Shown: in pieces, positions 15,188 through 20,330 of the stretch | Position numbering within the stretch: position 1 is the stretch's first letter | Layout: each line of letters begins with the position of its first letter | Origin: Opitutaceae bacterium | GTDB lineage: Bacteria > Verrucomicrobiota > Verrucomicrobiae > Opitutales > Opitutaceae | NCBI GenBank assembly: GCA_031266495.1 | Contig: JAISAX010000818.1 | Location: forward strand, 1-20,330 | Reading direction: 5' to 3' | DNA: 20,330 nucleotides | Notes under the pieces: model-generated | What the model saw: only the letters and a program-made list of their open reading frames with translations | Databases searched by the model: none | What the model was told of the DNA's origin: nothing | Translations under genes and position numbers: made by a program

Positions 15188-16316
15188 CCACTTGGCGATC
15201 CGTCTCCGCCAGCGTGAACCGCGTGCTCACGACCGAATGCTGCTCCGGCCCGGGACGATATTTGATGTAGGTGGTGGCGACAAATGTGCCGTTGGAAAGC
15301 AGTTCCAGTCCCGGATACCCGCAGTCGTAACCGGCATGGCTGTGCAACAGTTTTATCCGGTAGTCGCCGGCATCGTCGCTGCCGGACAGATCGTCATAAC
15401 GTCCCACCCAGGCGACAAAGTGCGTGGTGGTGCCGCTGGCGAAAGCGCGGTCTCGAAATACCACGACAAGCCTTCCGTCCGCCGCATAACGCGCCACGTG
15501 CCTGTCTCCGGCAAGACCGACAGGCAACGGCTCGGGCCTGGTCCATGTGATGCCCTCGTCACAGGTTGTCATACGCCACGAGATACCATGCAGGTTTTCC
15601 CGCATCAGGCACGTCAGCTCCCTGCCATCCGGTGAAGGCACAAGCCAGGGTTCGCAAAGCCGGAGATCCGGGATGTCGGCGATGACGCGCCACGGCGTCC
15701 ACGAAAACCCGCCGTCGCCGGAAATGCTCTGGGCCACGACATTGCTCCGGGTGTCGCCTCCGTCGCCTTCGCGGCGGATGTTCGTCAGGCCGAGCAGCGT
15801 GCGTCCGCCATCGACGGGGACGATGGTGCAAAACGGCATCACCGCCGCGAGGCCGAGCGAGCGCATCGGCGACCAGATTTTGCCATTGTTTTCCGAATAC
15901 GACACATGGATGCAATCGTCCGGCCCCTGTCCGGCATAGACAAAGAGCCGGTATTTCCCGCGCGGATCGGGCAGACGGAAAATCGCCGGGCAGTTGCGCG
16001 TCTCGCTCCAGTTTGCCGGAACGTCGAGCAAGCCGCTCCACGTGAGGCCGCCGTCGTCGCTGCGTTTGAGCGGACCGCACGGCCCGCCGTGTCCGTAGGT
16101 CCAGACGCAATACATGGTTTTCCCGTCCGGCATGAGCAGCGTGGTCGGGTGTCCCTGATAGGTCGTTTTCGACCCGGCGGCGATGACGACCTGGCGCGCG
16201 GCGTCGCCGGAAATATCCACCGTCCGGAGCGGGAAACGGGCGGTATTCGCCTCTGGCGTGGATGTGCGTTCGGGGCCGTGGCCGGGTTGCGGGGGAGCTT
16301 CGAGTGCTGTGCTCAT
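15168..16316 (-). CDS. BNR/Asp-box sialidase-like protein
   Basis: 382 aa six-bladed propeller of the exo-alpha-sialidase superfamily. Asp-box copies are clear: SDDGGLTW (86-93), SENNGKIW (141-148), SGDGGFSW (199-206) and TCDEGITW (251-258). Other typical segments are GHPTTLLMPDGKTMYCVWTY near the start and HSHAGYDCGYPGLELLSNGT near the end. There is no signal peptide, so the product is predicted cytoplasmic, which is odd for a secreted-sialidase role; it may act on imported oligosaccharides or be another propeller hydrolase. The last seven codons (VARATCP) and the stop lie in a palindromic repeat at 15168-15191, so the native C-terminus may have been replaced. The catalytic arginine triad could not be confirmed by eye. 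Upstream lies an intergenic region with possible operators. Confidence 0.8.
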   Translation of the reverse strand: MSTALEAPPQPGHGPERTSTPEANTARFPLRTVDISGDAARQVVIAAGSKTTYQGHPTTLLMPDGKTMYCVWTYGHGGPCGPLKRSDDGGLTWSGLLDVPANWSETRNCPAIFRLPDPRGKYRLFVYAGQGPDDCIHVSYSENNGKIWSPMRSLGLAAVMPFCTIVPVDGGRTLLGLTNIRREGDGGDTRSNVVAQSISGDGGFSWTPWRVIADIPDLRLCEPWLVPSPDGRELTCLMRENLHGISWRMTTCDEGITWTRPEPLPVGLAGDRHVARYAADGRLVVVFRDRAFASGTTTHFVAWVGRYDDLSGSDDAGDYRIKLLHSHAGYDCGYPGLELLSNGTFVATTYIKYRPGPEQHSVVSTRFTLAETDRQVARATCP

Positions 16317-16354
16317 TTGCTAACGACGAGTTTCCCCGCCGCAACCTCCCGCGC

Positions 16355-16403
16355 CAACGTTGCACCATGTGACGTTGCCGACAAAAACATGATGTTTGCG
16401 ACA
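16355..16403. promoter_or_regulatory. Palindromes and direct repeats upstream of the sialidase-like gene
   Basis: CAACGTTG (16355-16362) is a palindrome related to the CGCAACGTTGCG site at 10129. AAACATGATGTTT (16385-16397) is a 13-nt inverted repeat with a central G. Read on the minus strand, TGTCGCAAACAT (16403-16392) and TGTCGGCAACGT (16383-16372) are imperfect direct repeats. All lie 39-87 nt before the sialidase start, suitable for a regulator site. Function is inferred. Confidence 0.35.
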
Positions 16404-16490
16404 TGAGCGAGGCCAGTCACAGAAACACGGTTCCCGACACAACAAACACGCTGATTGCCATAAACAAAGATCTCCGCAATCTTTTGCTCC

Positions 16491-16733
16491 ATGGCCGCGG
16501 CCCAACGCAAACATCCTGTGGACGTACGTCTTGACCGGAGTATTCTCGTCAAGGAGCCGCTCGCCGCGCAGGGGAATGACGCGGCCTGGTGGCGCGCCCG
16601 CCCCCCGCTGGAGCGTCTGGAGGCGCCGGAGTGCATGCGCCGGCTCAATTACCGTAATTATGATTCCGATACCTCGCGACTTTCGAGATTTCATCGCCCT
16701 GTTAAACGCCCGGCGCGTCAGGTATCTGATTGA
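16491..16733 (+). CDS. Small partner protein of a nucleotidyltransferase module (probably decayed)
   Basis: 80 aa, start ATG at 16491. The segment HPVDVRLDRSILVKEPLAAQ, then NDAAWWRARPPLERLEAPEC and MRRLNY, follows a pattern I recognise from small proteins encoded directly before nucleotidyltransferase genes in many bacteria ('WW..R.P.ERLEA.E.MRR.NYGYDP.T.RLQR'). That module has a toxin-antitoxin-like layout, but its function is not established here. Unusually, the frame overlaps the start of the nucleotidyltransferase remnant (ATG at 16660) by about 70 nt, and its TGA stop (16731-16733) is supplied by the first bases of the inserted MITE. The C-terminal residues after about position 60 are therefore probably not native. 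No Shine-Dalgarno sequence is visible. It is likely non-functional or a relic. Confidence 0.45.
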   Translation: MAAAQRKHPVDVRLDRSILVKEPLAAQGNDAAWWRARPPLERLEAPECMRRLNYRNYDSDTSRLSRFHRPVKRPARQVSD

Positions 16734-16918
16734 TGTTACGCGGATCGACCGTAGGGGCGTCGCTTGCGACGCCCGCATCAAGCGGCCAGAATTGGCTTAT
16801 CTCTTGTTGTGAAAGGTCCTTGCGGGCTTCACAAGCGAAGCCCCTACCTCTCGACTGCGTAACATCAGTATCTGATTGTGGGCGGCTATGCGGTGGCCTG
16901 GCATGCCACGGGATTCCA
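16660..16918 (+). pseudogene. Nucleotidyltransferase remnant interrupted by a MITE
   Basis: ATG at 16660 opens MIPIPRDFRDFIALLNARRV, then RYLI. After removal of the 137-bp element and one 9-bp duplicate, the frame continues without a break as VGGYAVAWHATG. This joined sequence matches the N-terminus of DUF6036/MNT-like nucleotidyltransferases ('DF.dFI.lLNa.gVrYLivGGYAVa.H'). After about 16915 similarity ends: the expected D-x-D metal-binding part is not seen, and the stop of the minus-strand FAD oxidoreductase is at 16940. The gene is therefore broken twice, by transposition and by loss of its 3' part. Confidence 0.7.
16731..16867. mobile_element. 137-bp MITE with 11-bp perfect terminal inverted repeats and 9-bp target duplication
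   Basis: The ends are TGATGTTACGC (16731-16741) and GCGTAACATCA (16857-16867). GTATCTGAT is duplicated directly outside at 16722-16730 and 16868-16876. Inside, GTAGGGGC (16751-16758) and GCCCCTAC (16840-16847) form a second inverted pair. The left arm contains the hairpin GGGCGTCGC-TT-GCGACGCCC (16755-16774) and the right arm the imperfect GGGCTTCACAAGCGAAGCCC (16824-16843). No coding capacity is present; mobilisation would need a transposase in trans. Confidence 0.82.
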
Positions 16919-16939
16919 AGCACATTTGTATCCAGATTA

Positions 16940-18325
16940 TCACGTCTTTGTCAGGTGTTTCAGGCCCTCGAAAGCAGGCTCTGCCTCGCCGCGGTCTGCT
17001 TCCAGTTGTGCGATCAGCATGGCCGGCTCCAGCGTCGAAACCGGGATTTCACGCCGGATGCTCATCGCCGCAGCAGTGCCGGCCGCCTGCCCCAGTGACA
17101 TGCAGGTCTGCTGAATGCGCAGGCTGGCATGGGCAATCGGGTCGCTCGAAATGCAGCGCCCGGCCATCAGCAGGTTTTCCACATTCCGCGCCAGCAGACA
17201 GCCGTAGCGAATGTCGAACCAGTCACCCGCCTCCGTCCTGGCCTGACGCGGCCGGTATTCCGGGCTGCGCAGGTCCAGCGTCCGCCCCTCGAATTGAAAC
17301 GCCTTGCCCCGGGCTTGTTCCGCCTGGTGAAAGTCGATTTCCCAACTCGCGCGGGCGATGCCATCCGGATGCTTGTTGAGATAAAACGCATCCGCTGCCG
17401 TGGCCTCGGCCTTTCCGTGAATCCGGCGGCTGGCGCGAATGCCGGGCAGGGTGGCCGTCGCCGCCACAAACGGCCCCTTGCACAGTTCGTCCATCCTGAC
17501 TGTGGAAACGCCTGCCTCCGCGCGCATCTGCTCCACCCGTTCCCGAGTCATCCGCCGTCCCTCGCGCATGATGCGCGTCAGATCCCACGGGTTGAGCGGA
17601 TCGATTTTCAGGAAGCGAATCAGTCCGCGTTGGAACAGTGGCATTGTACCCGCACTACGCGACACACCTGTGCCTTGCGGGAAGGTGCCGGCGGCATAGT
17701 CGTTGGGCGGCCTGGTGCCGCCCAGCAGGGCATTCACCGAGACGCCGTGAGTCCACGGTTTCCCGTCGATGCCGTTTTCGAAACCCACTCCCGCCGAGGC
17801 GCACACGTCGCCGTCTCCCGTGCAGTCGATGACCCGCCGCGCGCGGATCGCCTGGCGTCCTCCCTTCGTCTCCACGATCACGCCGCGGATGGCTCCGTCC
17901 TCGACAATCGCCGCCACCGCCCAGGCGAAATGCAGAACCTCCGCCCCCGCTTTGGCAATCAGCGCATCCCAGACAAGTTTCACCATTTCCGGTGCGGAGC
18001 TGCCCGCGAGCCAGCGGGTTCCCTCCCGGTCCTCCCAACGCAAACCGGAGATGCCGCCCAACTGTTTCAGCCGGCGCGCCCACTCGTGCCAGATGCCCTG
18101 AAAATCCACGCCGTTGGTGCTCAGGATGACGTTGACCAGCGCCGAGACCGTGGTGCCGCCAAAGTGGCTGTCGCGCTCGACAATCAGGGTTTTTGTTCCG
18201 TGCCGCGCCGCCGCGACGGCGGCGGCACAACCCGCGGAACCGCCTCCGCAAACGACAACGTCCCATTCTCCAAGGACGGGAAGGAGTCGGGCGGGTTCAA
18301 GATAACCGGAAGGAGTGGATGGCAT
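16940..18325 (-). CDS. FAD-dependent oxidoreductase (FAD_oxidored family)
   Basis: 461 aa, ATG at 18325; the frame extending to 18568 runs through the end of the upstream gene. The dinucleotide-binding fold is WDVVVCGGGSAGCAAAVAAA with the GxGxxG variant GGGSAG (27-32) and Glu50 in TLIVERD for the ribose. HFGGTTVSALVNV follows, as in the pfam12831 group. RVIDCTGDGDVCASAGVGFE (typical TGDGD FAD loop) lies mid-protein. The C-terminal FAD closure is NVENLLMAGRCISSDPIAHA, then SLRIQQTCMSLGQAAGTAAA. No signal peptide, so predicted cytoplasmic. Relatives are often called 'xanthan lyase' by transfer; the real chemistry is likely oxidation of a carbohydrate-derived or other organic substrate. It starts 10 nt after the stop of a second member of the family, clearly one transcription unit. 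Confidence 0.88.
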   Translation of the reverse strand: MPSTPSGYLEPARLLPVLGEWDVVVCGGGSAGCAAAVAAARHGTKTLIVERDSHFGGTTVSALVNVILSTNGVDFQGIWHEWARRLKQLGGISGLRWEDREGTRWLAGSSAPEMVKLVWDALIAKAGAEVLHFAWAVAAIVEDGAIRGVIVETKGGRQAIRARRVIDCTGDGDVCASAGVGFENGIDGKPWTHGVSVNALLGGTRPPNDYAAGTFPQGTGVSRSAGTMPLFQRGLIRFLKIDPLNPWDLTRIMREGRRMTRERVEQMRAEAGVSTVRMDELCKGPFVAATATLPGIRASRRIHGKAEATAADAFYLNKHPDGIARASWEIDFHQAEQARGKAFQFEGRTLDLRSPEYRPRQARTEAGDWFDIRYGCLLARNVENLLMAGRCISSDPIAHASLRIQQTCMSLGQAAGTAAAMSIRREIPVSTLEPAMLIAQLEADRGEAEPAFEGLKHLTKT

Positions 18326-18335
18326 GAGAAAGGGA

Positions 18336-20273
18336 TCAGGTCGGACGCCCGGCCAACAGTTCAAACAGGAAGCGACATGCCTCGCCTCGCGACACCGGTG
18401 TTCCGAAACCGGATACGGGGAGCGATGGTGCGGGCGCAAGACCGAAGGATGCCCGGAGGTTCCGCAGGCGCCCGACAAAATCCGCGAGAGATACCGGCTC
18501 GCCAGCGGTCTCGCCGGAATCATCAGGCAACGCACGAGCGGCGGTGGTCGGGTCGAAGGAAGCGTCACGCCGCAAGAGCGCCCGGACCGTGGTCAGCCAC
18601 GCCTGCGCCAGAGGCCCGGAAAGCGGCGCGTCGGGCCGTGCGTCGCAGGTTTTGAAAAACCCCTTGGTCCCGAAGTACTGCACGGCGGGCGCAATGTCGC
18701 TGCTCGCGGCGACGTCCACGTCGTTGAAAAAACTTACCATGACCCGAGCCTGCACGAGGGTGCGCAACAGTTCATCGGCATCGACGAGCGCCGGCGCGCA
18801 ACCGCGGCGGTGCGCGAGCGCGACCGCATGGGCGGCGGCTTCACCGGTCTGCATCCAGACCGGTTCAAGGCGCAGGGTGCCCCAGCCGACATGCGTGGCC
18901 GAGAGACAGACCGGCACAAGCAGGTTGTCGAGACCCTGCGGCAGCAGCGTGCGCCACGGCACCTGGGCGGGTCGCCAGGCATCGGCGATGATGAATGCGC
19001 CCTCCCGCCTGACCTCGCCCTTGCGCGGCGGGCGATCGGTGCAGGCGACCGAATCGAGCGGCCAGTCCGTCACCGCGATGCTGTCGGTCTGAACGGGTGT
19101 GCGCTCGATGCCCGGCGCGAAGGTCGCGTCATGTTCCGTGAATACATAACGTCCGACGATGCGGCGGGCTTCACGCACATACACTTCGTAGGGGAGATGT
19201 CCGTTGTCAGGAAACTCATCGCGTGCAAGCCCGTACTCTTTCCAGAACTCGCGGTCATCCCCGGACGCTGCCGGATCATTCTGGTAAAACCAAAGACGTC
19301 CCACCGCCGCATCGAGATATTGACGGGGAATTTCCTCCCGGGTCTTCCAGTCACCGGTTGGCCAGGCATGCTGCGGGCCAATCAGGCGCCCTCCGCCATT
19401 CCACGCGATCTTGTCGTTGGGCAGGCCGGGCACGATGCTGCGGCCATGCCAGCCGAGTGCGGCGGGATCGTAGCCGGCAGGCCTGGTGACCATTGCGCGG
19501 TTGGCCGGATTTTTGGTCAGGACAAGCCGGTAGTTGTAAGCCATTACCGCATCGTCAGCCTCGCCGGTGCTTTCCGGCAGAAGAATCTCCACGCCGTGGG
19601 AGGCTCCCATCTGGCGGATGTTCAGCGGGGGGCGCGGATGGGGACTTTGCCCCGGAGCGCGGTCACGCGTGAAGATCACTCCGGCATGGGGTTCGCCATA
19701 CCCGGAGCGCGCCTCGCGACCGACGCGCCAGGGAACGCCGGCGACGGCGAGCAGGTCGCCTTCATACATGCAGTCCGCGAAATTTTCCCCGGCGACTCGC
19801 AGTGTGCGCCCGCCGTGCATCTCCTGAAACGTAACCGCCACCAGACGCGCACCCTCGCGCTCGGCCGACACCGGATAATACTCGCGCAACACGGTCAGCC
19901 GGGATTCGGCGGCGAGCATTTGTTCGAAGATCAGCTCCGCGACGCGCGGCTCGACCTTGGGACGCCCAAGGCGCGACCTGGTCGCGGGATCGGGCCGCGA
20001 CGCCCGATATTGGGGCGATTCTTCACCGTAGTTTTCCCGGTAATACACGGAGATTCGGCGCAAGGTCTCGTCGTAGAGAGGGGAACGCGCGCCGTCATAC
20101 GGGGCTTCCCATCCGCCGGCGCCGCTGGTCATGAAACCGCCAACGTGCCGCATGGGATTGACCAGCAGCACACACAGACCTTCGCGGGCGGCGCGGATGG
20201 CGCAGACGATGCCGGAAGGCGTCGCACCGACGACCACTAAATCATAGGGAGAGGGGGGGGGGGAGGAGGTCAT
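18336..20273 (-). CDS. FAD-dependent oxidoreductase (FAD_oxidored, 'xanthan lyase'-type) with poly-C start region
   Basis: 645 aa. The N-terminus YDLVVVGATPSGIVCAIRAA carries a Rossmann motif GATPSG (16-21), with Asn39 where Glu is usual, then HVGGFMTSGAGGWE. ENFADCMYEGDLLAVAGVPW marks the 'DaTyEGDL' segment of the family, and LDNLLVPVCLSATHVGWGTL, then RLEPVWMQTGEAAAHAVALA, closes the FAD site. The last 50 residues end PVSRGEACRFLFELL, reminiscent of an SLH-like motif but too short to claim. The ATG at 20273 has no Shine-Dalgarno sequence: an 11-C run precedes it and a second 11-C run forms codons 4-7 (Ser-Pro-Pro-Pro). Gain or loss of one C in the inner run would shift the frame. The gene is followed after 10 nt by the second oxidoreductase gene. 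Reaction and substrate are unknown. Confidence 0.86.
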   Translation of the reverse strand: MTSSPPPSPYDLVVVGATPSGIVCAIRAAREGLCVLLVNPMRHVGGFMTSGAGGWEAPYDGARSPLYDETLRRISVYYRENYGEESPQYRASRPDPATRSRLGRPKVEPRVAELIFEQMLAAESRLTVLREYYPVSAEREGARLVAVTFQEMHGGRTLRVAGENFADCMYEGDLLAVAGVPWRVGREARSGYGEPHAGVIFTRDRAPGQSPHPRPPLNIRQMGASHGVEILLPESTGEADDAVMAYNYRLVLTKNPANRAMVTRPAGYDPAALGWHGRSIVPGLPNDKIAWNGGGRLIGPQHAWPTGDWKTREEIPRQYLDAAVGRLWFYQNDPAASGDDREFWKEYGLARDEFPDNGHLPYEVYVREARRIVGRYVFTEHDATFAPGIERTPVQTDSIAVTDWPLDSVACTDRPPRKGEVRREGAFIIADAWRPAQVPWRTLLPQGLDNLLVPVCLSATHVGWGTLRLEPVWMQTGEAAAHAVALAHRRGCAPALVDADELLRTLVQARVMVSFFNDVDVAASSDIAPAVQYFGTKGFFKTCDARPDAPLSGPLAQAWLTTVRALLRRDASFDPTTAARALPDDSGETAGEPVSLADFVGRLRNLRASFGLAPAPSLPVSGFGTPVSRGEACRFLFELLAGRPT

Positions 20274-20285
20274 AGGGGGGGGGGG
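20253..20285. repeat. Twin 11-nt poly-G tracts bracketing a start codon
   Basis: Eleven G at 20253-20263 (inside the coding region, codons 4-7 on the minus strand) and eleven G at 20275-20285 (2-12 nt upstream of the ATG). The CAT of the start codon is at 20271-20273 between them. Further upstream the strand continues as GGTGGAGGTGGTGGAGGGGG, also low complexity, up to the window edge. Confidence 0.9.
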
Positions 20286-20330
20286 AGGCGATCCCGGCTG
20301 AAACGGTGGAGGTGGTGGAGGGGGAGGAGT

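Noticed and set aside
18325..18568. Longer N-terminus for the first FAD oxidoreductase (start at 18568)
   Set aside because: The extra 81 codons overlap the 3' end of the upstream oxidoreductase gene and look like shadow sequence; ATG at 18325 places the Rossmann motif at the normal distance from the start.
18315..20240. Plus-strand open frame of 641 aa opposite the second FAD oxidoreductase
   Set aside because: No recognisable domain; the opposite strand has a clear Rossmann fold and FAD-closing motifs.

Overview
The window looks like a chromosomal segment of a GC-rich verrucomicrobium, most likely of the Opitutaceae (termite-gut or soil type). This is inferred from the gene set: a PEP-CTERM protein, an H-X9-DG prepilin-type protein starting its pilin helix as RRAFTLVELL, a LacI-type regulator with the sequence GYRKNPLVAALM after its HTH, a Tgt fused to an MnmC-like methyltransferase, and paired FAD_oxidored ('xanthan lyase'-type) oxidoreductases. 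No rRNA, tRNA, CRISPR array or full-length insertion sequence was seen.

Layout. 255-4470 (+): LacI-family regulator, PEP-CTERM surface protein, and a large secreted protein that I suspect is carbohydrate-active. 4471-4699: convergent gap with a hairpin. 10106-4700 (-): an apparent operon of secreted right-handed beta-helix protein, prepilin-type protein, secreted TPR-like protein and membrane-anchored sugar-type solute-binding protein. The last three genes overlap by four bases at each junction (TTGA, then ATGA). The operon ends with a 5'-truncated Rpn-type transposase/nuclease relic. 10470-11114 (+): a VapBC-type toxin-antitoxin pair. 11200-13335 (+): Tgt-MnmC fusion. 13337-13512: a MITE-like element with about 30-bp terminal inverted repeats. 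13589-13963 (+): a YkgJ-type cysteine-cluster protein. 15048-14227 (-): HpcH/HpaI aldolase. 16316-15168 (-): BNR-repeat sialidase-like protein. 16491-16918 (+): remnant of a two-gene nucleotidyltransferase module, split by a 137-bp MITE with an 11-bp perfect terminal inverted repeat and a 9-bp target duplication. 20273-16940 (-): two tandem FAD-dependent oxidoreductases.

How the genes may work together. Most protein-coding content fits capture and catabolism of plant- or host-derived glycans: secreted beta-helix and large secreted proteins, sugar-type binding protein, sialidase-like protein, FAD oxidoreductases and a 2-keto-3-deoxy-acid type aldolase, under LacI-type control. The substrate cannot be named from sequence. 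Palindromes CGCAACGTTGCG before the beta-helix gene and CAACGTTG before the sialidase gene are candidate LacI-type operators.

The least expected layer is the repeat content: (1) small palindromes with 3-nt loops, two of them inside the Tgt-MnmC reading frame and one forming the last codons and stop of the sialidase gene; (2) two different MITE-like elements that share a 19-nt core; (3) 11-12 nt poly-G/C tracts, two of which bracket the start codon of the upstream FAD oxidoreductase and could act as phase-variable switches.
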